Below are positions 7,031 through 14,506 of a stretch of DNA of 19,928 nt, piece after piece. The notes beneath the pieces were generated by a model. That model did not search any database, had not been told where the DNA came from, and worked only from the letters and a program-made list of their open reading frames with translations. The position numbers and the translations under genes were made by a program. Position 1 is the first letter of the stretch, and the number at the start of each line of letters is the position of its first letter. Source of the DNA: CAZSNT01 sp964607765 (lineage in GTDB: Bacteria > Verrucomicrobiota > Lentisphaeria > Oligosphaerales > JABHEG01); NCBI GenBank assembly GCA_964607765.1, contig CAZSNT010000177.1, positions 1 to 19,928 on the forward strand, written 5' to 3'.

Positions 7031-9664
7031 CTACCTCTCGTAGCTCAGGTCAATGAAACGCATGGAGCCGGCGGGTACGGCGAGTTTGAGCTCCGATCCG
7101 TTGATGCGAAGCGATTCACCGGTGAGGACATCCACGGCTGAGACGGGCCGGGAGCCCTGGAAGGTGACGGTGGCTTCGCGCTCCTGCGGATCGATATAGC
7201 CGGGATCGACGAGAACCAGGCGGGTGTGGCCGGCGTCCAGGCGGATAGCGCTCCAGGCGACTCCGGAGACCAGGACCGGCTGCCGTTTGTCGCCTTCTGC
7301 CAGCGTCAACGCAAGCGTCGTCGCGAACTCTCTGGCCGGCACCTTCTCGCCGTCCACATAGCCCGCCCGGCAGTCGCTCACACTGTAGGGAACACCCTCT
7401 TTGTCGAGAGCAGAGGCGTGCTCGACGGGGGCGATGGGCACCATGCCGTGGGGAAGCTCGGGCATGAAGTGGAGCCAGCGGTAATTGACGCCCAGGGCTT
7501 TCCGGGAGAAGTCGTGCTCCGGGAGATTCGTGCCGGACCAGTGGATGGCGCCCACGGAAAGGACCGCGTCTTCGTCGTCCGGCTTGTAGAGCTTGAGATT
7601 GTGGCCGGATTCGATGTTATGGTGCACCAGCTCTTCGTCGAGATCCCTGATCAGGTGCCAGGAGCCGATGGACAGGATATCTTCGGGGTCCACCTGGGGC
7701 AGGACGCCGGACTTCATGAGCGCAAAGAGGATGTTGATGCCGGGGTCTTCGAGGTAACGGTTGTCGAAGAGAATGCCGGTGCGAGCGCCGTAGGCGGCAA
7801 GCATCACGCCACTGCGCAGGTAGGGCGATGCGGTGCGCTGGCCGCCGGGGCTGTGCGGGCGCCAACTCGTGGGGTTGTCGTCAACCAGGCGTATGGCCAC
7901 GTCCTGGACATAGCCGGCGGCGAGCATGCCGATGCGGCCGGCGAAGTTGATCTCCTGCATGCGGGAGTTGGTGTCTTCGGCCGAGGGCACCATGATATCA
8001 TCGTACCTCCCCTCGAAGAAGAGCTTCCGCCAGGGCTGGGAATGGCCGGTGGCGGCCCAGAAGACGTTCTTGTAGCGGAAGTAGAGTCTCGCTTTGCCAT
8101 TTTGGCGGCAGGCTTTGGCCAGGCGCGGCATGTCGTGATTGATGAAATGGTGGTAACGCTGGTCCTCGGGGTTGGACATCTCGGCGTAGACAAAGCCGTA
8201 GCAGGTGGTGGGGGCGGTCTCGAGGATTGCTTCAAGGGTGTCGATGGAGAGGTACCAGGGGTCGTTCCCGTGGCCGGCCCAGGCAGCGAAGGGAGTGCCC
8301 TCTGCTTCGAATCGGCGGACCTGGGCGATGATCTCTTCTCGGCGGGTCTGGTACTTGCCGCGCCGGTCCTTCTTGAGGGCGATCTCGCCAACCGCCTTCA
8401 CCAGCTCGGAACGGTCGAAACCCTCGTGCCACAGGTATTGCTGGACGAAGATGATCTCGTTCCCCTGCAACGCTTCGACTTCGGGCGTCCGGCCGATGGG
8501 GGTGATCATGACCCATGGCTTGGCGGCGGGCTTCTGGTAGGCGGGCGGCGTGAAGTTCAGGGTCTGCTGATAGAGGATGGCCAGGTTCTGCTCGACCTCG
8601 GCCAGGCGGCCCCGCAGGACGTGCTTCCTCTGCCACCAACCCTCGACGTCGAGCGCGTGCTGCCGCTTCCAGTCATCGCGGATGTGTAGGGGATACGGGT
8701 AGATGCTGTTGCCGCCACCGACCTGACCTGCCGCCATGAGTTGGCCGCTCTCGGGTTCGAGTTCGAGGTCGTTGTAGATCAGGCCGCGGTGCCGTTCGCC
8801 GGTGGTGTGAAGCAGGTTGCCTTGCAGATCGCAGACATAGGTCACGCCGCCGAACTGCATGACGATTTCAGGGCGGACGGGAAGCAGGCAGGCGCCGCGT
8901 GTGTGTGAATAGCGCTGCTGATGCTCCACGGGCCCGGTGAAGGATGCGACCTCCTGAAACTCGCCGTTGATGGCGCCGAAGCGGGCTTGGCCGGAGACGC
9001 CAAAGAAGAGCACGGCGTCCCGGCCGTCGCCGGAAAGGTCGGTGACATCAAGGTCGGTGACCATCAGTCTGCCGGTCAACGCTGGCAGTGGGTCGGCAGA
9101 GTCCAGCGAACTCAGGACCTGCTTCGTTTCCGAATCGAGAAAGCCCATGAAGTCCCAGCGGAACTTGTCGTGGGCGAGGGTCATCAGGAAGATCGACTGC
9201 CGGTCCTTGTCGACAAAACGACCGACCTGGATGGTGCGGACAACACCCTCGATGGGCGTGGTCGACACGAGCCGGCCGTCGCTATTCAGTTCGTAAAGCG
9301 TGAAATCGTTGCCGGCGGCGAGGATACGGCTGTCCCGGCCGCTGCGAAGGACAGCAACTTGCGAGAAGCGCACTTTGTGTCCGGGATTGAAGCGCCAGCG
9401 AAGCCGCCCGTCGCCGCCCCAACAGGTGATGTGCCCATCGGCGCTGGCCGTGAGGAGTTCGTCTTGCCCATCCCCGTCGATGTCGGCCGCCTCGATGTCA
9501 AACATGACGGCGGGGGTCGCAGACGGATTCACCCACAACTGCCGACCGTCAATTCCGTAGCAGCCCACATCCCCGGTCAGCCCCGAGATGAACAGCACGG
9601 GCTCTCCCCCGACATGGGCGGCAACAGCATCGCGAATACTGCTGATATTCGTCACAAAGCTCAT
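7031..9664 (-). CDS. beta-propeller plus hydrolase protein, GH150 lambda-carrageenase-like
   Basis: An 877-aa protein in two parts. Residues 1 to about 330 are repeats of a PQQ/FG-GAP-like beta-propeller, with ISGLTGDVGCYGIDG, a calcium-loop motif DIDGDGQDEL (61-70), ASADGHITCW, and DLSGDGRDAV (209-218). After a helical linker (about 331-385) comes a region from WVMITPIGRTPE that looks like an alpha/beta barrel, with FVYAEMSNPEDQ, RLYFRYKNVFW and a beta-rich end. A propeller joined to such a region, at about 900 residues, is the known layout of lambda-carrageenases (GH150). I could not confirm the family by alignment, so this rests on architecture and on the GH82 and sulfatase neighbours. No signal peptide is present, and a TGA two codons before the ATG rules out a longer start. 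It follows the GH82 gene by 50 nt and ends 1 nt before the sulfatase. Confidence 0.6.
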   Translation of the reverse strand: MSFVTNISSIRDAVAAHVGGEPVLFISGLTGDVGCYGIDGRQLWVNPSATPAVMFDIEAADIDGDGQDELLTASADGHITCWGGDGRLRWRFNPGHKVRFSQVAVLRSGRDSRILAAGNDFTLYELNSDGRLVSTTPIEGVVRTIQVGRFVDKDRQSIFLMTLAHDKFRWDFMGFLDSETKQVLSSLDSADPLPALTGRLMVTDLDVTDLSGDGRDAVLFFGVSGQARFGAINGEFQEVASFTGPVEHQQRYSHTRGACLLPVRPEIVMQFGGVTYVCDLQGNLLHTTGERHRGLIYNDLELEPESGQLMAAGQVGGGNSIYPYPLHIRDDWKRQHALDVEGWWQRKHVLRGRLAEVEQNLAILYQQTLNFTPPAYQKPAAKPWVMITPIGRTPEVEALQGNEIIFVQQYLWHEGFDRSELVKAVGEIALKKDRRGKYQTRREEIIAQVRRFEAEGTPFAAWAGHGNDPWYLSIDTLEAILETAPTTCYGFVYAEMSNPEDQRYHHFINHDMPRLAKACRQNGKARLYFRYKNVFWAATGHSQPWRKLFFEGRYDDIMVPSAEDTNSRMQEINFAGRIGMLAAGYVQDVAIRLVDDNPTSWRPHSPGGQRTASPYLRSGVMLAAYGARTGILFDNRYLEDPGINILFALMKSGVLPQVDPEDILSIGSWHLIRDLDEELVHHNIESGHNLKLYKPDDEDAVLSVGAIHWSGTNLPEHDFSRKALGVNYRWLHFMPELPHGMVPIAPVEHASALDKEGVPYSVSDCRAGYVDGEKVPAREFATTLALTLAEGDKRQPVLVSGVAWSAIRLDAGHTRLVLVDPGYIDPQEREATVTFQGSRPVSAVDVLTGESLRINGSELKLAVPAGSMRFIDLSYER

Positions 9665-9714
9665 TCTTCACATTTCTCCGTTTGCCGCCGCCGTCAGGTG
9701 CCACTTGCCGACTG

Positions 9715-11019
9715 CTACTTCTCTCTGGCGGCCTTCCACTTGCGCAGCTCATCCCAACGGTTACCGGGGCGTGCGTCTTTCTCGGTCAGGATCGGCTTGT
9801 CAGCGTTGTACTTGAACCCTTCGAGGGTCACGTTCTCGACCGCGACTCGGTAGTGTCCGCCGGTGGTGTCCTTCACGCCGCCGATCGACGGGCCCTCGAA
9901 GAACTTGTTTTCCCAGCGCAAGTCCAGGTCGTCGTAGTACTCCTCCGGAATCTGCAGCATGGCGTGCGTCTTGACCTGGGCCTTCCTGCCGAAGACCACA
10001 CGGATGTCCTTGACGGTGCTGCCGTCGGCGAAGATGCCATCGGTGGCGTCGGGCTCGATCGCCAACTGTGCCTTCTTCACCCCGCCTTTGCCCACTGTGA
10101 CGGCATAGGTGCAGCTGATGGCGGTCACGCCATCGACCTTGACCACGCCGTTCATCGCACTGTGCGGCCCGAACATGACGGCGCAGCGGCCGTTCTCACA
10201 CGTGACGTTCTTCGCCGTAATGTCGTAAGCTGCGGTCTGCGGGCCGACCGCGCCCGTCTCGAGCCGAAGTGCTACACCGCCCTTCGCGTAGAGGTCCTCG
10301 AAATGCACCGTCTGCGCACCGTGCAACTGCGTGAGCCCGTAGCCGGGGCTGGCGTCGAAGATGCGACAGTTCCGGATGGTGCCGTTCGTGGCGCGGGAGA
10401 CGGCCCATTCCTTCACGTCCTTCGCGGAGGAGTAGGTCGGGCTCAGTGTGATGCCGCAGTGGACGGTGAAGCTGTCCCGTACATCCATGTCCGAGATCAG
10501 GAAGTTCCTGACCATCTTGCCCAGCACGGCGCGTATGGCCTCGCCCTTCTGGCGCCCTCGATCGGAGTAGTCGACAATGAACCGGCCTCCCAGCCCCCGG
10601 ATGCTCACATTCTCGATGTACTGTTTCGCCTGCTCCGGCGTGAGTTCCCGCCAGTGGGTGGAGTGCTGCACGTCCAGGATGAACACAACCACCTTCTCGC
10701 CCTTGGGCCAGTAGGGCTTGATCACCGTGTCCTTCTCGATCAGCAAATGCACGTTCGACTTCAGATAGACGCCCGACAGGCGGTAGGTTCCCTTTGGGAC
10801 GACAAGCCGCCCCCCGCCCTGCGCGGCCAGGTCGTCGATGGCCTTTTGAAACGTCTCGCTCTGGTTGGCCTTGCCGCCGTCATCCACCAACCCGTAATCG
10901 CGTCGGAGGTCCTTCCTCATGCCATCGGGCTCCATGGTCTCGGTGTACCTGGCGTGTGCGACAGGAAAGCCCAGGCTCAGTGCCAACACAGCAATCGTCG
11001 TCCTAGTCCTACGTGTCAT
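9715..11019 (-). CDS. GH82 (iota-carrageenase family) beta-helix glycoside hydrolase
   Basis: A 434-aa secreted protein with a signal peptide (hydrophobic IAVLALSLGF, cleavage after AHA at residue 23) and a right-handed beta-helix. It resembles iota-carrageenases along most of its length: YGLVDDGG, GGRLVVPKGTYRLSGVYLKS with NVHLLIEKDTVIKP, GYGLTQLHGA, GGVALRLET and AVMFGPHSAMNG. These enzymes hydrolyse beta-1,4 bonds of iota-carrageenan with inversion. Counterparts of the catalytic glutamate (E254), the conserved glutamine (Q231) and histidine (H286) are present, but the base aspartate two residues after the glutamate is glycine (G256). The insertion known as domain A seems to be missing. The ATG at 11019 was chosen for the signal peptide and for AGGAGA 7 nt upstream; the frame is open back to 11448 through an antitoxin remnant. 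It is the first gene of a three-gene operon. Confidence 0.82.
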   Translation of the reverse strand: MTRRTRTTIAVLALSLGFPVAHARYTETMEPDGMRKDLRRDYGLVDDGGKANQSETFQKAIDDLAAQGGGRLVVPKGTYRLSGVYLKSNVHLLIEKDTVIKPYWPKGEKVVVFILDVQHSTHWRELTPEQAKQYIENVSIRGLGGRFIVDYSDRGRQKGEAIRAVLGKMVRNFLISDMDVRDSFTVHCGITLSPTYSSAKDVKEWAVSRATNGTIRNCRIFDASPGYGLTQLHGAQTVHFEDLYAKGGVALRLETGAVGPQTAAYDITAKNVTCENGRCAVMFGPHSAMNGVVKVDGVTAISCTYAVTVGKGGVKKAQLAIEPDATDGIFADGSTVKDIRVVFGRKAQVKTHAMLQIPEEYYDDLDLRWENKFFEGPSIGGVKDTTGGHYRVAVENVTLEGFKYNADKPILTEKDARPGNRWDELRKWKAAREK

Positions 11020-11127
11020 CGTGTCTCTCCTGTTCCAACGGTGCACTACTGAGTTAACCCACTTGCCCCATAGTTCGCACCCGGAAAGAGCATTGGGACA
11101 CTCGCACAGAATACCGTCTTCGCCAAA

Positions 11128-11319
11128 GACGGCCCCAGCCAAAGCGGACGTCCGGGGACCGAGTTCCGGCTGCCTTGAGTCAAGGCTCGCGCCGGCACTC
11201 GAAATCGGGGCAAGATACTGTTCGACCAACTTCGACGCGGACGTATTCTGGCGCCGGGCATGGTCTCTGGCTGGTTCGATTACGGCTGCCGCCATGGCCA
11301 AGGTCAGTTCTGTGCTCAT
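11128..11319 (-). pseudogene. DUF6364-type antitoxin remnant
   Basis: The 64 codons from the ATG at 11319 read MSTELTLAMAAAVIEPARDH and then NTSASKLVEQYLAPI. This matches the ribbon-helix-helix-like DUF6364 antitoxin pattern KLTLTIDxxVIExAKxYAKxxxxSVSKLVExYL, followed by a SPRVxxLxG-like piece (LGPRTSALAG). GAGG lies about 6 nt before the ATG. The expected family end (an xDFDYK-type tail) is missing, and no toxin gene follows. Instead the frame runs on without a stop through 36 unrelated codons into the GH82 gene. I read it as a decayed or truncated antitoxin, though a short functional protein is not excluded. Confidence 0.55.
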
Positions 11320-11544
11320 CTGTTGCCTCGTGTCCCTGTCGCACGTGTTGTTGAAGCCGCAGTAACACGGATTGGGGGGCACATCAAGTCCGGCGCCGCA
11401 CCGCGCCAGTGAGGGGAGGTGCAGGCGATTTGTGTCTCTCGTCTCCACAGATCGACCGTCCCCTGGTGCCGGTCTCAGGCCCCGGACCGAGAAGATGCTC
11501 TCACGTGCTCTCGCGAAGCAAGCGGGACCAGTCCACTGCTCACT

Positions 11545-11572
11545 TTGACTGCTGTGAGAGCGCTGCTATAGT
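11545..11572 (+). promoter_or_regulatory. sigma70-like promoter of the protease-propeller operon
   Basis: TTGACT (11545-11550) and TATAGT (11567-11572) match consensus at 5 of 6 positions each, with a 16-bp spacer. The predicted start near 11579 gives a leader of about 48 nt before the TTG at 11627. It is the best promoter in the window and the only one found for the three downstream overlapping genes. Confidence 0.55.
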
Positions 11573-11626
11573 TCTGCCCACAGAAGGAGTTTCACACGTC
11601 CAGACTGGAGGGGAAGGACCTGTCGT

Positions 11627-14506
11627 TTGAGGGAACCGACCTGTCATTTTCGCTCGTTCTTTGTTCTCGCCGTCCTCGCCGCCTCTTCTCTTCGCGCCGA
11701 TCCAGGCGGCCGTGCGATCTTCGGCAGGCTTGCCGGCGCCGCCGTCGAGGTCAGCAATCTGGAGTCCGTCGCCGGCGGGTGTCTGGTGTCGCGCGACGGC
11801 CTGATCGTCACCACGCTCCCTCGCCATGACGATCAATGGCCTCTGCGGGTGCGTATGAACGTGAACGATGGCGGTCGCGGCGAATGCCGCACAGTTACGA
11901 GCTACAACGTGTCACTCGTCTGTCCTGTTCTGGGACAAGGCTATGGGCTGGTGCGAGTGCGCCCCCCTGCCGGTGTAATGTTCGTTCGCGAACGTGACTA
12001 CCGGGCAGTGGAGTATCCGCCGGGCTCGAGCGCGTTTGTCCTGGCGCTGTCCCCGACGAAGAACGGCAGGCTGGAGACAACGATCACAGAAGCCACGATC
12101 AGCAGCGATGAGCACAGAATCCACGGCCAGCCAGTGATCGTCTACACAGCGAATCTGCAAGACCACCACCGGGGCGGGCTGCTGGTCAACAGCCGCGGCC
12201 AGGTGGGTGCGCTCGTGCTCTATGAGTCGAAGATCACTGAAGGCATAGGCTACGCCGCGCCGTTCGACATGCAGGGGCTCCTGCGGCGAGCGAAGCAGTC
12301 TCGGCCCACACAGCGGCCGTTGGAAGAGGCGGCGCACCAGAGCATTGCAGAAAGCCTGTGGCGGGAAGTTGCGGGGTTGCCGCCTCCATTCGATCCCGTT
12401 CTGGACAAGACGCGCAGTCACGACTACAACTGGAACTCGGTATTCGATCGGACGCCGCGAGCGGAGAACGTCCGGGCGGAGTGGGCCTCTACCGATGTGT
12501 TTCTCTTCCGCGCCTACGCCGGCGTGGAGAAAGCAAAGTACGGCCTGGGAAATGATGGCCTGGCGGCGGCTGAGCGATTCCTGGATTACCTGACCCGACA
12601 CGTACGCAAACTGCCTTGGGAATACGCCTACGTCAGCGGCCGTCTGGCCGCCGTGCGCGGCGACACGTCAGGTGCGGTGCGCGCGTTCCGGAAAGGCCTG
12701 GACCTCGCTCCAGACCGCGCAGCTGTGTGCGCCGTGGAACTGGCGCGTCTGGCAAAGCAAGCCGGCAAGCCCGAAATCGCCGAGCGCTACGCCGGGCAGG
12801 CGATCGCGATCTGTGGGAAGCTCACTGCGCTCAGCACAAGCCAGGCCCAGATTGCCCATCGCCACAAGGACGCCGCCGCCTACGTTCGCAGCAACGGCGT
12901 ACGCGAACTTGTGGCCCACAATCCGATGCTTCGGCGACACTCGCAGTTGCTGGGACTGGCCCGACAGCTTCGGGGCGGCGACGGGCTGAGCGCTCCGGCG
13001 AGCGCGGAGGATGATGACGAATCCGATGGGGGTGGTCCGGCGCTGGTCAGGCCCTGGGGGGCCATCCGGCGCGCCCAGAAGGCAGGCACGCTGGCCGGGC
13101 CGCCTCTCACCCCCACCGGAACGACGGACGATCGAACGAAAGTCCCCGTCTTTGAGGCGGAGTCCAAAACCATCAACCCGAAAGGCCTTACCCCCAAAGC
13201 TCTGGCCCTGGACAGGGACGGCAAGCACGTTCTGCTGCTGTGGCAGCCGCACCAAGGCAGCCGGGACGTGCGCCATCTCTGGCAATTGGATGCGGCCACG
13301 CTTGCCCCGAAAGGCAAGCTCAAGCTGTCTCTCGCAGCAGACAAGATACTGGAAAGCCCCGATGGCTTCCTGGTCCTGCTGGCCAATCCGCAGCATGGCC
13401 AGCCGGCTGATAAGAAGCGGTTCCCACGCCACGGTCACGGCGCGCGACTGCGGCTCTACGACGCAGCCAGGATGCGTCGATTCCGCGACGTGGCACTCGA
13501 CGGCTGGAGGATCTCAGGTATGCAGGCAGCGGCGCCGAAGAACAGCTTCCTTGTCTGGGGCGAAGCCCCGCCCGAAGTCGCCGGCGACAAGCGAGCCAAC
13601 AACGCCATCGCCGAGATCAGTGCGAAGACAGGGAAGCTCAGACTCCTGGCAGTTGGGCACGCCGGCCCCGTTATGCGCGGGACACGGACAAATCTGCACG
13701 TGTTCTTCGGCAGCAGACCCCACACTGGCTTTTACATTCCGGGGCAAGGGCTCACCGAGCCGCGCAAGAGCTTGGGTTCCACTTCCCCGCCGTTCCGCCG
13801 CGCCACATCCGCCAGTTCTCTTGACTGGTCCAGGGCTTGGGGTGTGGGACGTCTCCCTTGGGCGGCCCTGTCTAACGGTGACCTGGTGCTGTGCCGCAGT
13901 GAGGACACTCTCATCCTTGACGGTGAGTTCCGCCGGATTCGACGTTGGATCCCGGGGCTTCCGGCCGCCGTGCTGCCGGAAGAGGGCGTTGCGTTGACCG
14001 TCGGCTACGGCACTGGCGTCCTTTACTCCGCTCTGACGACTGGTGAGCCGCTGGCGGTAGCGAGAGTGCCGCGCGGGAAGAGCACGGGCGGCATCAAATG
14101 CCCGGGCGCGGTACCGCCGGAGTTGTCCTGTTACAACGCTGCAAACCATTGCTTCTACATGGTGCTTAGCAGCGAGTTGACCCGCCTCCGCGTGGGGCCG
14201 CTGCCGGCAGACATCGTTGTGCCGGCCGCCGAAGCCGAGGCCGCCCGGCCTCCTGAGATCACGAGCTTCCCCGACCGCGGTAAAGTCGGGGAGCGGTTTG
14301 TGTTCGCCGCGGGCACGGGCCAGCCGCCGGGGTGCCGATACCGGCTTGCTTTGGGACCACCGGGCATGAGTATCGGGACAGACACCGGTCTGATCGACTT
14401 CGAGGTCCCGCCTCTGGCGGTGGGCAAGTACGAGATCCGTATTATGGTCACGCGGCCGGGCAGAGAAGAAGAGACACTTCACGAATGGGAAGTCACGTTC
14501 GACTGA
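11627..14506 (+). CDS. secreted pseudoprotease (HtrA-like) / TPR / beta-propeller / putative-Ig protein
   Basis: A 959-aa exported protein, first of three paralogues. It has a signal peptide (FFVLAVLAAS, cleavage after LRA at residue 24). A trypsin/HtrA-like domain follows (about 30-215), recognisable by CLVSRDGLIVTTL, GYGLVRV and the GGLLVNSRGQVGALVL strands. The triad is gone by comparison with the next gene: His becomes P65, Asp becomes G107 and Ser becomes R182. A TPR-like helical section lies near 320-410 (GDTSGAVRAFRKGLDLAPD), an acidic linker near 460, beta-propeller-like repeats at about 500-870, and a putative-Ig (He_PIG-like) domain at 875-959 with LGPPGMSIGTDTGLIDFEVP. It starts at TTG 11627, behind a GGAGGGGAAGG ribosome site and ahead of a signal peptide. 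Its 3' end overlaps the next gene by 22 nt. Without a triad it probably binds rather than cuts. Confidence 0.72.
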   Translation: MREPTCHFRSFFVLAVLAASSLRADPGGRAIFGRLAGAAVEVSNLESVAGGCLVSRDGLIVTTLPRHDDQWPLRVRMNVNDGGRGECRTVTSYNVSLVCPVLGQGYGLVRVRPPAGVMFVRERDYRAVEYPPGSSAFVLALSPTKNGRLETTITEATISSDEHRIHGQPVIVYTANLQDHHRGGLLVNSRGQVGALVLYESKITEGIGYAAPFDMQGLLRRAKQSRPTQRPLEEAAHQSIAESLWREVAGLPPPFDPVLDKTRSHDYNWNSVFDRTPRAENVRAEWASTDVFLFRAYAGVEKAKYGLGNDGLAAAERFLDYLTRHVRKLPWEYAYVSGRLAAVRGDTSGAVRAFRKGLDLAPDRAAVCAVELARLAKQAGKPEIAERYAGQAIAICGKLTALSTSQAQIAHRHKDAAAYVRSNGVRELVAHNPMLRRHSQLLGLARQLRGGDGLSAPASAEDDDESDGGGPALVRPWGAIRRAQKAGTLAGPPLTPTGTTDDRTKVPVFEAESKTINPKGLTPKALALDRDGKHVLLLWQPHQGSRDVRHLWQLDAATLAPKGKLKLSLAADKILESPDGFLVLLANPQHGQPADKKRFPRHGHGARLRLYDAARMRRFRDVALDGWRISGMQAAAPKNSFLVWGEAPPEVAGDKRANNAIAEISAKTGKLRLLAVGHAGPVMRGTRTNLHVFFGSRPHTGFYIPGQGLTEPRKSLGSTSPPFRRATSASSLDWSRAWGVGRLPWAALSNGDLVLCRSEDTLILDGEFRRIRRWIPGLPAAVLPEEGVALTVGYGTGVLYSALTTGEPLAVARVPRGKSTGGIKCPGAVPPELSCYNAANHCFYMVLSSELTRLRVGPLPADIVVPAAEAEAARPPEITSFPDRGKVGERFVFAAGTGQPPGCRYRLALGPPGMSIGTDTGLIDFEVPPLAVGKYEIRIMVTRPGREEETLHEWEVTFD

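Larger units (their letters stand above)
11020..11626. other. 607-bp divergent region between the GH82 operon and the protease-propeller operon
   Basis: This region holds the antitoxin remnant (11128-11319, minus) and the plus-strand promoter at 11545-11572. I found no convincing minus-strand promoter for the GH82 operon. That promoter may overlap the remnant, or the operon may be read from the former antitoxin promoter upstream of 11319. Bases 11320-11544 show nothing else recognisable. Confidence 0.45.

Noticed and set aside
5521..7056. Long plus-strand open frame of 511 codons opposite the sulfatase
   Set aside because: It is the complement of a clear sulfatase; its Val/Gly/Asp-rich translation is typical of an antisense shadow in GC-rich DNA.
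7226..8689. Long plus-strand open frame of 487 codons opposite the propeller-hydrolase
   Set aside because: It is an antisense shadow; the minus-strand protein has clear propeller repeats and operon context.
9682..11052. Plus-strand open frame of 456 codons opposite the GH82 gene
   Set aside because: The minus strand encodes a recognisable GH82 protein with a signal peptide; the plus frame has no recognisable domains.
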